Shown piece after piece: positions 41,801 to 49,527 of a stretch of 52,615 nt of DNA; position 1 is the first letter of the stretch; each line of letters begins with the position of its first letter. The notes under the pieces were generated by a model. That model saw only the letters and a list, made by a program, of their open reading frames with translations. It had not been told where the DNA came from and did no database searches. The position numbers and the translations under genes are program-made. The DNA is taken from IMG/VR virus record IMGVR_UViG_3300025115_000016, positions 1 through 52,615 of that record. One strand, written 5' to 3'. This DNA comes from a virus.

Positions 41801-44800
41801 TGGCCGGCCCCTTGAAGAAACTCGTTGCAGATGCATCCGAAGGTCTCGACAAGAAAGGACGCCTGAAGAACCTTCAGGAGGACGCGGAGTACTCTCAGAT
41901 CACCAAAGACCTGACAGACATCTTCCTTCGTCACAAGGACGTTGCAGACCAGATCGCGTGGATATTCCCGACCATCGTTGCCGAGCGCACCGGAGGAAAG
42001 GTGCACCGAACGATGGACCTTGCCACAAAGAGGGATTGGCAGGACTTCATCAGAATGTTCAAGACCGCGGACGGACGGATGAAGCAGGATGTCGGAGAGC
42101 CGATCGCAGTGAAGAATTCGTGGTTCTTCAAGTTCTTCTCCCGCGTGGCGAAGGAGAACAGGATGAAGTCCGTTGATAAGGACGGCAATCTGAACATCTT
42201 TACCCTTGAGTATCCGGCCCACGTAAACACTCCCGACGGGAAGGTCGATCTGAACGTGCGCAGGATCGTCGGAGCGCTTGAGATAGCAGGCATCCACGGA
42301 GAGGCTCTTACTGCGACCAAGAACGCCATCGACGGAATGCTCAAGGCAACATTGGCGGACAGGTTCGACCTCTACGAGAAACTCAACAAGATCGACGGCC
42401 TTGGACTGAAGATGTTTGAAGCGGTTGTCGGCGTCATCGAAGGACCGCTTGGCGATCCGCAGGTCACTCCGAAGGGATGGGAGCTGTACCAGAGGAACGG
42501 CAGAGAGGCAATGCAGACGATCGCCTCGATGAAGAAGAAGTATGCCAATGGCGTACTGGTTCAGGACGCCAAAGGGAAGACCATAAAGATGAGCATCGAC
42601 AACATCGTGATGGAGATGAAGAACAAAGTGGGTGAGTATCTCGACGACATCTACCGGAGACTTGAAGCGATGGAAGACGACGCCGTGCTCTCTGTGTACT
42701 ATACCGGAGAGACATACGGAAAAGTGAAGTTTCCGATGCTCAACGTCGACGCTCTCTCGGACAAGGCGATGGGCATCGAGGCAGAGAAAGGTCTTCTGAT
42801 GACTCCATCGAAGAAGTTCAGTTCAATTGTAGCGGTCAACGACATGCTGAAGTCTCACAAGATAAAGTACTATGTGACGAAGACTCAGGATGTGATCTTT
42901 GCCGACGAGATGAGCAAGGCGAAGAACAGGGCGATCGAGGAAGCGCTCTCCAAGGGAAACGAGGACATCAGGCAGGAAGAGAAGTTCTTCCACGAACTCA
43001 GCGAACCGATGAGGCACAAGTTCATCGACAAGATGACCTTGGATGGTTACGTGATGGGATTCCCCTTCACGGCAGACCTTCAGCCCTTAAAGCAGATGTG
43101 GTTTCCACACATGCACCTTTCGGAGAAGGAGGTCACCGCGCAATTGCAGGAGCGCGTCGCCAAACTCGTGCCGAAGTTGCCGGAGTCTCAGGTGAAGGAG
43201 CTCTCCCTTGAGACGATCAGGATCCTTCTTGGCTACAAGGACCAACTGTACTCCCAGAACGAAGGACAGAACATCTTCAATCGCATTAACGGAAGAGCCG
43301 ACGTGTTGACTACCTTGCGCTATGAGAACAAGCATCTCAAGGGAAGAGACCATTCGTTCTTCGGTCCGCTGGACGGATGGGACAGAAGTCCCCTGGCTCT
43401 GCACAGCGCGTACGAGAAGATTGCCAAGGAGAACGCAGACATGTTCTTCGCCGTCGTTGCAAAGAACATACTCCGCAGGCAGACAGAGAAGCAGGTTTAT
43501 GGAGACAACACTCTCCACATTGCAAGGTTCACCGAACGCTACTTCAGGCAGGCTCTCGGATATGCCGACACTATTCCGCAGGAGTGGCTCGCTCCCGGCG
43601 AAGATGCGTATAAATACGGGATGAAGAACAACATGTGGAAGTTTCACTCCGATCAGTACTGGATGAACAAGATTCAAGAGGTCGGCAACACGTACTTTGG
43701 AGGCAAGATCACCGGAGACTTCAAATCGATCGACAACATCGCCAACGCCCTTGAGTTCGACGATCCGAAGACCAAGCAGGCGTGGATCAACGAAGGCAAG
43801 AGAGTCCTTGCCGAAAGGAAGCTCTCGTGGTTCTCGCAGATGGAGGCGAAGTATTCGCTGCTGTCCTTGCTAACCTCCACAAAGACCTTCACGACCAACG
43901 TGGCGTCGGCAGGCATCATGACGCTCATCAACACCTCCACGGATGACTTCAGGAGAGCGTTCTCGTTAAAGGCGATGCAGGACGAGGCGGGAAGCCACAA
44001 CATCAAGTCTTCGGGAGACATCGACAAGATGGTTGCGGCAGGAGGCGGTCTGGAAGGAATGTTCCAGCAGGAGATCAACATGCACGGAGCCTTGGGATAC
44101 GTCGGTAAAGAGACGGTGGGAAGGCTTCTGACTGAGATCAAGCGCAAGGGCGTCGATGCAGACGTCAAGGGAATACTCGTCAAGCAGGGAGTCTTCAGCC
44201 GGCTCGTGGATGCCGGCGCGTACATGATGAAGAAGTCGGAGATGATCGCCAGAAAGCACTCGTATCTTGCTCACTACATGAACGCCAGAAGGAGTTTCAG
44301 GATGCAGGGCTTCGAGCTCGAGTACGACGATCCGTGGATTACCAAGATAGCCAGAGACGGAGTTGCTGCAAGCCAGTACCTGTACTCCAATGCAAACCGT
44401 CCCGCGTTCATGGGTTCCCTGATAGGGAAAGTGTTCCATCGGTTCCAACTATTTGCCTACAACTCGGTCGAGTTCCGTCTGAATGCGATGGAAAGAGCCA
44501 GACAGATAGGAGTTCTTCCCGGAAGCGACGACTACCGGAAGTTCGAGAGGATGATGGCTGCGGACATGTTCATGTTCGGCATGGCGTCCGTCCTTCCGTT
44601 CTCGATATTCAACACCATGTTGCCTCCGCCATACAACTATCTGACGGACTATACTCAGTTCTTCTTCGGAGGAAGCATTGAAGACAGGCAGAACGCGTTC
44701 TATACGGGCTTGCCGTATCCCCTGAACATCACTCAGCCGTTGACTCCGGCAAGCGCCAGGATCTTCGTCTCGCTTCTTGGGTATGCCTACGACAAGGATG

Positions 44801-45087
44801 CGGAGAAACTCACCAAGGGCGTCGTATCGCTTGCTCCGGGACATCGTTTGATACGGGACGTCTATCGTTCGTACGATCAAATATCCAAAGGAAGGAATCC
44901 CGCGATCATCATCGACAACATGACGGGCATTCCTTTGGTGAACTCGGGAAGCGTCATCAAGAAGCTCAACAAGGAGGGCGGGATCGATCTCTACCTGAAG
45001 CGGTATGAACACGGGCCTTATTTAGAAGACATGAAAAAAAACGAGGAAGAGATCGACGAATTTCTCCGTCAATATTCTTCCCCGTAA
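35815..45087 (+). CDS. Giant virion protein with beta-prime-like RNA polymerase core
   Basis: The 3090-residue protein starts at ATG 35815 (the in-frame ATG at 35746 lies inside the previous gene). The N-terminal 300 residues are hydrophobic/glycine-rich. Catalytic core: R1219-x-P1221, S1226-G1227, GKGFR 1239-1243, H1247-P1248, then GADLDGDSM with D1258, D1260 and D1262. This order matches the NADFDGD barrel of RNA polymerase beta-prime and of QDE-1/crAss-phage single-chain enzymes. SATKLKGKRP (901-910) is a candidate lysine-bearing barrel partner. The C-terminal 500 residues include membrane-prone helices (AAGIMTL..., MFMFGMASVLPFSIFNTML). It is likely packaged and injected to transcribe early genes. 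A purely structural role is the alternative. Confidence 0.82.
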   Translation: MAKLQLLYGTQAPQETSTERPSWDASSFIGQFMAGYVEGLTTFDVLDNYDIVKNNADTEAEYIARSLGSVLGFIGFLPFPGTGTFTRLGFSTAAKAMKLVGQADKAKSLAAEARAVKMTMTSIPMITGRVMSGGVMRMLESGAAKSALQFGEQAIGRSLSAGAKARISSYTETGLFMGFASAAAARPMNPMDIFSEGWDERWEAAKYGMAYGVGQQAIASFFSPKLMEKLGAKNFKELMQKEPDKAEFMLKSLRGVSTGLVMGGYAAAEGFPNELVLYETLVNGVFGYRELPWYNKQAMKLMNKHLREEKVADYLLMQKTPEKYLESVGETDLPPEVINSFSIAATAHFGNTVKTASAYIEAMKKTEAARRGVDVESLGDEFISEMIQSGDITKAKAWQSLLEYDQIMKMETDKAVNTFEEVHKRKPSEEEMHDISDAAKDNADAISVDLWYNNDDAIRIIKDVAKRVHYEQEMTQQTPDQLLKVASSMREAGISMQAAEFVTTLSDVLGKEHRGFETLRTINEIIRTNKRDGQKNYIPVRDQLTGKFGITLTKEQDNAFRHLWAMYSNSKTRKMLKVNLSDYDVFRPTEHLADGTFKAEIDNVTPIEKMTGLEAMYLKTAVDKKTDVPIHSSKVNASRLMVESFKKNWWYFSGKKDNHHMVFFDMTEAKFEPGDFNLAKEALAIDAVLKPLQDPSKGDYVPFLEQYAKDKALFVAEALRDVPEGKAIGEKIAAEKAYDALYSFNAVQWKKFNHAETLAELFADRDAFSITDVTKFNKRTQLMFDVGIPMDPSVVGREKLSARVAEWTPESLGLFKTEFGRMFGGKNPLQYDGVAWVRREAAKAFGSYSGNEEGGFHKIAAVHSDDLGGLLGKQGFHVMTAKEESMLDKSGISDDIVFFESATKLKGKRPVTKLTLSKEGITHDATEVINPEDPLGKRTGGSFEIPVESIRLNLSAAEDPTIKPAHIAKPLLNHFEESPELSRLIMEKYVLPGFEGDALPENSPAEAIAKTNTGVFRAGKDQPMTKELGVDIDKVPLKDLFEVMKDMPNDARLNTLARKLMRYQFERGDEIESDEMGEWKQIEDLISDRSNIAKKMSMMGELDPAFLAQADIHRYMEQALYKYALDRVHRPKAPNSFKAKLGYLSPIELMEYESSGKQFKPGDILLEGGLKKTPIELPAEFRGLFDGKEKTTLGEMWERLQAESNQSLQDFFDNAVAVRVPLSDLSGARAMKMAGFTKGKGFRTYVHPYDMQYMDGADLDGDSMFMYFGLERPLVDHLKKTDVKHRFTHWSDKSGRDLYDAYSVPPELVDSPLLEKRFTMDKAGNEALLAGDQAQYDFLKNPASMFSPYARNLVNRIATMGKGNLGPGLVAALRGKQLYKYANGKPIVTQIEDVGEVTLVPKGLRAQRMTQAQTVNLSADAADGHAMADVNHIRAANVLSPFRVFVDGKELSPKEYVPLFSKSKTFYIKGREVKSPYLNRLPLIKTLAEFDGALRNRDFEGNLRNLQDIMAKIRNVSTRVEDINFDNTWYNTSKLLATLDYRPHPASFMNYLSRKVVFESLDTFFKSFKRVLGAEKERAVGEFIMSLMGRRGLSFTKSKITDTNEWKILERELDVYHKNDLKSAKGYTGSKAYLDDFINSEDFRLSKLWEISKNFPSADRKSTTDRTPFLMKELAELSLYADNDLVKYNMEKVVAHYTNEGGKPGWLTFDRFNNFDQNVKDLEATMEAKGINKYEVSYLPRTEGEQVIEARSLFVKDLHDVASLKMMNEVLSKYVADSNPKDVREFLDKDLHPFLRTISTYRSQLIESQQDVFSSYGPNRAGKSKAYQAKLKEIRAYRARLSDDKRPVFDAQFLSSFQPDPIGDEATERYNALYSKEYARANAKTLAMYAGKKLPMEKLKEIVSKNTLNRWLYASKFAQTPMFAGVVSDGMLRKYYDGFSEVSKIIETPLDQLNIRTVKDDLNIDTGRMLPAYLAADPEVQIMETKQPTKTRVSKMAGPLKKLVADASEGLDKKGRLKNLQEDAEYSQITKDLTDIFLRHKDVADQIAWIFPTIVAERTGGKVHRTMDLATKRDWQDFIRMFKTADGRMKQDVGEPIAVKNSWFFKFFSRVAKENRMKSVDKDGNLNIFTLEYPAHVNTPDGKVDLNVRRIVGALEIAGIHGEALTATKNAIDGMLKATLADRFDLYEKLNKIDGLGLKMFEAVVGVIEGPLGDPQVTPKGWELYQRNGREAMQTIASMKKKYANGVLVQDAKGKTIKMSIDNIVMEMKNKVGEYLDDIYRRLEAMEDDAVLSVYYTGETYGKVKFPMLNVDALSDKAMGIEAEKGLLMTPSKKFSSIVAVNDMLKSHKIKYYVTKTQDVIFADEMSKAKNRAIEEALSKGNEDIRQEEKFFHELSEPMRHKFIDKMTLDGYVMGFPFTADLQPLKQMWFPHMHLSEKEVTAQLQERVAKLVPKLPESQVKELSLETIRILLGYKDQLYSQNEGQNIFNRINGRADVLTTLRYENKHLKGRDHSFFGPLDGWDRSPLALHSAYEKIAKENADMFFAVVAKNILRRQTEKQVYGDNTLHIARFTERYFRQALGYADTIPQEWLAPGEDAYKYGMKNNMWKFHSDQYWMNKIQEVGNTYFGGKITGDFKSIDNIANALEFDDPKTKQAWINEGKRVLAERKLSWFSQMEAKYSLLSLLTSTKTFTTNVASAGIMTLINTSTDDFRRAFSLKAMQDEAGSHNIKSSGDIDKMVAAGGGLEGMFQQEINMHGALGYVGKETVGRLLTEIKRKGVDADVKGILVKQGVFSRLVDAGAYMMKKSEMIARKHSYLAHYMNARRSFRMQGFELEYDDPWITKIARDGVAASQYLYSNANRPAFMGSLIGKVFHRFQLFAYNSVEFRLNAMERARQIGVLPGSDDYRKFERMMAADMFMFGMASVLPFSIFNTMLPPPYNYLTDYTQFFFGGSIEDRQNAFYTGLPYPLNITQPLTPASARIFVSLLGYAYDKDAEKLTKGVVSLAPGHRLIRDVYRSYDQISKGRNPAIIIDNMTGIPLVNSGSVIKKLNKEGGIDLYLKRYEHGPYLEDMKKNEEEIDEFLRQYSSP

Positions 45088-45134
45088 GGTTTCACTTTTA
45101 ATGCTCGCTGATTTTACTCTTTCAAGTTTTCACG

Positions 45135-45455
45135 TCACTCTCCTAATTTGGTTAGTATATCTTTGTGGAGAAGGTCGAGTCTTTCCCTGAACTTCTCCTT
45201 TGTAGATTTAAACTCTGGATTTAAAAATATCATGTCGTTGTATTTCCTCGATACGTTTATCATGTCGCCGTTCTGGATTTCCAATGTAAGAATGTCTCTT
45301 CCTTTGACCTCTGTTACAAGGATAAAGAAGTCCATTCCCTTCACATGAAAGACCTCGCCGACGAGCGATTTGTACTGCTTGATGAGTTCCCTGTCAAGAT
45401 TCTTCCTTAGAGCCTTGATCTGGTCCTCGATCTCTTTTGATTTCGTAGACTCCAT
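45135..45455 (-). CDS. Hypothetical protein at the end of the leftward block
   Basis: The 106-residue protein starts at ATG 45455; a TTG two codons upstream is also possible. Two charged helices (KEIEDQIKALRKNLDRELIKQY; KSTKEKFRERLDLLHKDIL) flank a beta-rich centre (VFHVKGMDFFILVTEVKGRDILTLEI). It overlaps the upstream membrane protein by 62 bp. It converges on the giant gene with only 47 bp between them. No family was recognised. Confidence 0.65.
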   Translation of the reverse strand: MESTKSKEIEDQIKALRKNLDRELIKQYKSLVGEVFHVKGMDFFILVTEVKGRDILTLEIQNGDMINVSRKYNDMIFLNPEFKSTKEKFRERLDLLHKDILTKLGE

Positions 45456-45639
45456 AGGCAAATATCATTCCGGAGGCAAACAGTGTCAGGAGTGGAAGTG
45501 CGATCTGTTCATGCAAGAACCTTGCAAGGTCTCCATACGGAATTCCCCCGAATATGAGGTTGCTGATGACCGATGTGGACACTGAGAACAGGAACATTCC
45601 GACTCCAAGAGCGATGACTCCAAATGTTTTATGACTCAT
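45394..45639 (-). CDS. Two-span membrane protein
   Basis: The 81-residue protein has hydrophobic helices at about 7-30 and 46-66, joined by a short loop with Gly and Pro, and a charged C-terminus (KRDRGPDQGSKEES). AAGGAG precedes ATG 45639. It lies just beyond the terminator of the ParB-like gene. The function is unknown; an early inner-membrane protein such as an exclusion factor is possible. Confidence 0.68.
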   Translation of the reverse strand: MSHKTFGVIALGVGMFLFSVSTSVISNLIFGGIPYGDLARFLHEQIALPLLTLFASGMIFAYGVYEIKRDRGPDQGSKEES

Positions 45640-45650
45640 TTTTCTCCTTA

Positions 45651-45701
45651 AAAATTAAGCCGGGGAAGCGGCAAGATGCTCGGTATGCATCTTTCCCCGG
45701 C
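45651..45701 (-). terminator. Terminator of the ParB-like gene
   Basis: A long hairpin has an outer stem GCCGGGGA/TCCCCGGC and an inner stem AGATGC/GCATCT. On the - strand it is followed by TTAATTTTT. It lies between the stop at 45719 and the next start at 45639. Confidence 0.8.
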
Positions 45702-45718
45702 GCGTTGGAGGTTGCCAA

Positions 45719-47224
45719 CTATTTCTTTTTGTTTCTCTTTGCTGCGGCTTTCGCGTCTGACTGACGTTTGATCCTTTCGGCTTCCTTCTCCTGCTGCTCT
45801 TTCTTCTTGGCTTCGACCATCGTCTTGCGGACACTTGCGCTGATTGCATCGACGTTTACCGACACGAGTTTGGCAAGTTGCGTATGGTCTGATGCGATCT
45901 GCCGGGACAACAGCAGTTTCAGGAGCGCGTTCAGCGGCTCATCTTTCGAGAAGTGCTTCAGCACGACTTCCTGCGCCTTTCCAAATCCGACCTTTGAGTA
46001 CTCTTCTTTGGACAGAATCCGACGAAGGTATCCGCTGATGAACGAATAGGGAACGATTTCGTTGACGATGTACGTGAGCATTCCTCTGTCGAAGTTCTTC
46101 ACAAGGTCTGCTTCCATGACCTTCTGTCCGAACTGACGAACAGTCTCGTTGGTCACTTTGTTTTCGAATATCTTCGCCGATCGTTCCGCTTTATCTTTCT
46201 CCTTCTGTTTGGGCGTGCGGTTGTCTGCTTTCTTCTGAGCGTTCGGATTCACCTTGATGTACTGTACGAGCATTCCCGCTTTGGGGCCGTCGATCATAAC
46301 TCCCTCTTTGATGGACTTCTCGTCGTCTTCATCGTCTGCCGCCCTCCACTGCTGAACTCCGAGAATGTCTCCGCTGTATACATTGGAAACAGACAATTGC
46401 TGCACCTCTTTGATGACTCGCAGCGTCTTTTTGATCTCCTTCAGTTTGTCTTCGGAGACCGCTACTCGTATTCCAAGCGTATTGGACTTCTCATCCAGAT
46501 ATTTGTCGATGGCTTTGTCAAGTGCGACCTGTCCAAGTTTGTCGTTGACAACCTTGAATGCATCTTCCGGGCTGATTGTCCCTTCGAAGAATGCATCGCT
46601 CATTGCGTTGCGAACCCTTGATTCCAATTGGTCCTCTGTCCACGAAACGAACACAGTCGGCTTTCCGTCCACCGTTTCTTTTGTCACACAAAGTTTCCAA
46701 AGTTGCTTCTGCATCGTCTTGGGTATGCGTGCAAAGATGAAGACCATTCTTTCGCTCAAGCCAACGGCGGTTCCTTGAATGGCTTCGACGATCTCTTCCG
46801 TCAGATTGCTCAGGTTCATCCTTCGTACGACGTAGTTTGTCGACTTGTTCAGTTTCTTCGCAACGGCTCCGGTGTCCATCGTTTTGAGCAATTCGCTGAT
46901 GACCTGATATTCCTCGTACATGTTCATGTTCTTGCGATGGATGTTGTCCACCAGCAGCAGCGCATTTGACGTCTGTTCGTCGATGCCCTCCTGAACGATG
47001 ACCGGAACCTTTGCCAGCTTCAGTTGTTTTGCGGCTTCAAAGCGTCGTTCTCCCGAGATGATGATGTATTTGTCGGACGCTCCGTTGGTCTTGACGAGCA
47101 GCGGATTCTTAATTCCAAATTCCTTAATTGAGCTGACGAGTTCTGCATCGGGTGTTCTGCTCTGCGGATTCAGTGGGTTTCTCTCCAATTGAGAGAGTTG
47201 TACTTCGATGAGTTGTTGACTCAT
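45719..47224 (-). CDS. ParB-like nuclease-domain protein
   Basis: The 501-residue protein starts at ATG 47224 after AAAGGAG; a longer frame to 47326 lacks a site. The N-terminal ParB/Srx domain has GERR (in IISGERRFEAAKQL) and the DNIHRKNMN motif matching ENxxR, followed by an HTH (GAVAKKLNKSTNYVVRRMNL, about 135-155). The C-terminal half is helical and basic, ending in a Lys/Glu/Ala tail. No ParA partner is encoded. It may bind phage DNA as a clamp for segregation, replication or silencing, perhaps using CTP as ParB proteins do. Confidence 0.85.
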   Translation of the reverse strand: MSQQLIEVQLSQLERNPLNPQSRTPDAELVSSIKEFGIKNPLLVKTNGASDKYIIISGERRFEAAKQLKLAKVPVIVQEGIDEQTSNALLLVDNIHRKNMNMYEEYQVISELLKTMDTGAVAKKLNKSTNYVVRRMNLSNLTEEIVEAIQGTAVGLSERMVFIFARIPKTMQKQLWKLCVTKETVDGKPTVFVSWTEDQLESRVRNAMSDAFFEGTISPEDAFKVVNDKLGQVALDKAIDKYLDEKSNTLGIRVAVSEDKLKEIKKTLRVIKEVQQLSVSNVYSGDILGVQQWRAADDEDDEKSIKEGVMIDGPKAGMLVQYIKVNPNAQKKADNRTPKQKEKDKAERSAKIFENKVTNETVRQFGQKVMEADLVKNFDRGMLTYIVNEIVPYSFISGYLRRILSKEEYSKVGFGKAQEVVLKHFSKDEPLNALLKLLLSRQIASDHTQLAKLVSVNVDAISASVRKTMVEAKKKEQQEKEAERIKRQSDAKAAAKRNKKK

Positions 47225-47245
47225 GATGAGTGCTCCTTTTAGATG

Positions 47246-47274
47246 AATAAAAACACCCGCCCTTTCGAGCGGGT
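47246..47274 (-). terminator. Intrinsic terminator
   Basis: ACCCGC/GCGGGT (47255-47260 and 47269-47274) with an 8-nt loop, followed on the - strand by GTTTTTATT, a classic form. It ends the transcript of the gene at 47283-47498 just before the ParB-like gene. Confidence 0.88.
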
Positions 47275-47282
47275 ATATGTGA

Positions 47283-47498
47283 TTACCTTCTTCGTGAACA
47301 GTAGGTACTGTAGAATTTCTCTCCAAGTTCTCTTGCCTGCTTTATGTTTCGTGCGTAGATGGTTTTGACGAGTATCATTGTGGCGTGGTATCGTTCCTCT
47401 TTGTACCCTGTGTACATCGTGCAGTTGTGTATTCTCCACTGTCGCGCGGTGTTCGGATACGGAGGAAAGTAGATTTCGAGTGTATATTCCTTTTTCAT
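47283..47498 (-). CDS. Small basic hypothetical protein
   Basis: The 71-residue protein starts in an ATGA overlap with the GHKL-like gene. It is rich in Tyr, Arg and Thr, with a strand-helix pattern (EYTLEIYFPPYP, HATMILVKTIYARNIKQARELGEKFYSTY) similar in shape to small phage proteins that sit on nucleic acid. It is followed at once by a terminator. Confidence 0.65.
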   Translation of the reverse strand: MKKEYTLEIYFPPYPNTARQWRIHNCTMYTGYKEERYHATMILVKTIYARNIKQARELGEKFYSTYCSRRR

Positions 47499-48865
47499 AG
47501 CGGATAGGCGTTGATGGTCTTCATGTATCCGACGAATTCTTCGATGATTGCAGTCTGCATCTCCCTGGTCTTATCTGTGGTGCTGTATTTCAGGTGTATG
47601 TACTCTTCGATGATGGTAGCGACCATTTCGTTGACTCCTTTGTTCTCCAATATCTCGGACAAATAGATCGACATGTCGTCCTCATTGGCAAATCCATACA
47701 GATCCGACTTCGGAGAATTGAAGAACTTGATTGGATACGAGATGTGGGGAAATTTGCATTCCTGAAGAAAGTGCATCGCGTTCTTGAGCATTGCCTTCAT
47801 TAGCGGCGTTCCTTCGACAACCTTGTAGGCAAATTCTCCCTTTCTCTTGATCGTTCTGAACGGCGTGTTTTCTTCCGGTATCCACTTTGCATTGTAGAAT
47901 TCGTCGAATATCGAAGTGTCCAGGAAGCAGTACATCTTCACTTCGTCTTCGTCCATTTGGCTGAGCATTGAGCGTGGGGCAAGTTTATAGGTTGAAAGGA
48001 GTTCCCTGAATTCCTTCGAAGCATATAGCGTCAGGTTTGAATACGACGTTATTGTCGGGACATCCGTTTCCACGGTTCTTCCCCACATCTGATAAGAATG
48101 ATCGAGGAAGAGTTTCTGCAACACCTCTTTTGAAGTGCAACTCACGAGCAGTTCCCATATATGCTGACCGATCTTCCACGAGTACATCACTCTTCGATTT
48201 TCATCCAGCGTCGCATCAGGAATATCGTAATCAAACATGCTCTTAATGTGTCCGTCGAAACATCTGATGCCCTTGCGATATAGATTGACGGTATCGGTGA
48301 TCTTGGGATATATCTTTCCGTGTATGCCTTCGAACAGAGGTTTGCGCCTCTCATTGAAGTACAGGTCGAATTTTTCGAACATGGTGTACAGCGGATCATT
48401 CTCCTTGAGTTCAATGTACACGTAAGTTTTTCCCACATACGGCTTGATTTCGTTGGTCATCTGTATCAGAGCGCCCCCTTCGTCGATTGCATTGGAGTAC
48501 AGTTCTCTAACCGCTTCCCACAACTGCCAGTTCGGTCCCATGTCCGTGGTCAGCGACGTCTCCTTGCCGTCAACGGTGATCATGTTGAACGACCTGTCCT
48601 TGAACACAACCTCTTTCGTTCCCACTTCGATCTCTTTTCCGTCGCTGAATATTCTGATCTTGTATCCATTGCGTATGAAGTATGCCAATGCGTATTTGTT
48701 TCCGCTTCCGAACATTCCGATCTTCGTTGCATCGCCCCGCTTGGTGGACGCGCCCATGAGCGTCAATGCTCCTGATTCGATCGCACCCTCGTTGACGACA
48801 CAAAGGTATTTATGCATCGTTAAAGCATCTGCCTTGCTGAATGAATTTTCCGTATAAGATGTCAT
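47495..48865 (-). CDS. GHKL-like ATPase with degenerate metallopeptidase-like end
   Basis: In the 456-residue protein, residues 33-60 (LTLMGASTKRG ... IGMFGSGNKYAL) resemble the G motifs of the GHKL ATP-binding fold. REL-YSNAIDEGG (120-131) resembles the N box, with E121, N125 and D128. The N box therefore lies after the G motif, the reverse of Hsp90, MutL and histidine kinases. Near the C-terminus, EEYIH (420-424) with a later acidic residue looks like an HExxH zinc site whose first His is lost. The role is unknown; a chaperone-, topoisomerase- or defence-related ATPase is possible. The start at 48865 is an ATG without a strong ribosome site. Confidence 0.65.
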   Translation of the reverse strand: MTSYTENSFSKADALTMHKYLCVVNEGAIESGALTLMGASTKRGDATKIGMFGSGNKYALAYFIRNGYKIRIFSDGKEIEVGTKEVVFKDRSFNMITVDGKETSLTTDMGPNWQLWEAVRELYSNAIDEGGALIQMTNEIKPYVGKTYVYIELKENDPLYTMFEKFDLYFNERRKPLFEGIHGKIYPKITDTVNLYRKGIRCFDGHIKSMFDYDIPDATLDENRRVMYSWKIGQHIWELLVSCTSKEVLQKLFLDHSYQMWGRTVETDVPTITSYSNLTLYASKEFRELLSTYKLAPRSMLSQMDEDEVKMYCFLDTSIFDEFYNAKWIPEENTPFRTIKRKGEFAYKVVEGTPLMKAMLKNAMHFLQECKFPHISYPIKFFNSPKSDLYGFANEDDMSIYLSEILENKGVNEMVATIIEEYIHLKYSTTDKTREMQTAIIEEFVGYMKTINAYPL

Positions 48866-49136
48866 TGAAATATTTCCTCATTGATTGGTATGTTGTGGAA
48901 GAATCGTCGACAAGCGAATGATCGATCAGTCTTCCGTTTTCTGTTAGTGTAAGGTGGTGACGCGATATAATCAGCGGATTCAAGACGAATATTACTTCAA
49001 TCTCTTTGTTCGTCGACAGGATCTTCCGGATACTCGTCTGGGTTAAAGGTGTCCTCGGGGAATTCGCAGTCGCACCCGCATTTCCCGCATTTTGAGCAGG
49101 AGAGGTACTGTTTTGCTTCTTCAATTTCTCTGTCAT
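48810..49136 (-). CDS. Hypothetical overlapping protein (start uncertain)
   Basis: The 108-codon frame runs from ATG 49136 (AGGAAC upstream) to 48810. Its first 45 codons overlap the cysteine-rich gene in another frame and look unordered (Asn, Ser, Thr, Pro). The remainder (VIFVLNPLIISRHHLTLTENGRLIDHSLVDDSSTTYQSMRKYF) fills the 131-bp gap at 48866-48996 and looks like true protein. A TTG within that part could be the real start. It overlaps the GHKL-like start by 56 bp. Confidence 0.45.
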   Translation of the reverse strand: MTEKLKKQNSTSPAQNAGNAGATANSPRTPLTQTSIRKILSTNKEIEVIFVLNPLIISRHHLTLTENGRLIDHSLVDDSSTTYQSMRKYFNDILYGKFIQQGRCFNDA

Positions 49137-49278
49137 ATTGTTCCTGAGTTATATAAAGACAATAATCCCCACAACGGGAGCATAGACCGAGATCTTCGTC
49201 ATCGCAGTCCACGCCCCCATGGGGATCCATGTGTGGCTTTGCTCCTGCGCCACAGCAGTTACTTACGTTTCTTGACAT
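48997..49278 (-). CDS. Cysteine-rich zinc-binding protein
   Basis: The 93-residue protein starts at ATG 49278 after AAAAGGAAG, preferred to 49305. Two cysteine groups (CC at 8-9, C25, CSRCGDYC 33-40; CSKCGKCGCDC 61-71) suggest two zinc sites. The first half (CCGAG ... VDCDDEDLGLCSRCGDYC) reads like a small zinc ribbon seen in many phage proteins of unknown role. The tail is acidic and Pro-rich. Confidence 0.72.
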   Translation of the reverse strand: MSRNVSNCCGAGAKPHMDPHGGVDCDDEDLGLCSRCGDYCLYITQEQYDREIEEAKQYLSCSKCGKCGCDCEFPEDTFNPDEYPEDPVDEQRD

Positions 49279-49508
49279 TGTGCTTCCTTTTGTTTTTCCC
49301 ACCATGCCTCATTCATTGCTTTGCTGCTTTGGTAAAAATTCACCTTCAGTTTGTTGAATTGAGAATATGTCAATGATTTACTTCCATAGGGAGAGCCATC
49401 TATCCAACTAAAATAAAACAGTTGAACACTATGTTTTAAGAATTCAATTCGGCATTGATTTTCAATGTTTCCATTCTCATCCATTATATGTGCAAATGGC
49501 ATTGTCAT
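49263..49508 (-). CDS. Hypothetical protein
   Basis: The 81-residue protein starts at ATG 49508 after AAAGGAAC. It is rich in aromatic residues (VQLFYFSWIDGSPYGS, QFNKLKVNFYQSS) with a helical end (KAMNEAWWEKQKEAQ). It overlaps the cysteine-rich gene by 16 bp. No family was recognised. Confidence 0.65.
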   Translation of the reverse strand: MTMPFAHIMDENGNIENQCRIEFLKHSVQLFYFSWIDGSPYGSKSLTYSQFNKLKVNFYQSSKAMNEAWWEKQKEAQCQET

Positions 49509-49527
49509 AATTATGTTCCTTTTGTGA

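Noticed and set aside
45088-45134. Bidirectional terminator between the convergent blocks
   Set aside because: No convincing stem-loop could be drawn in these 47 bases.
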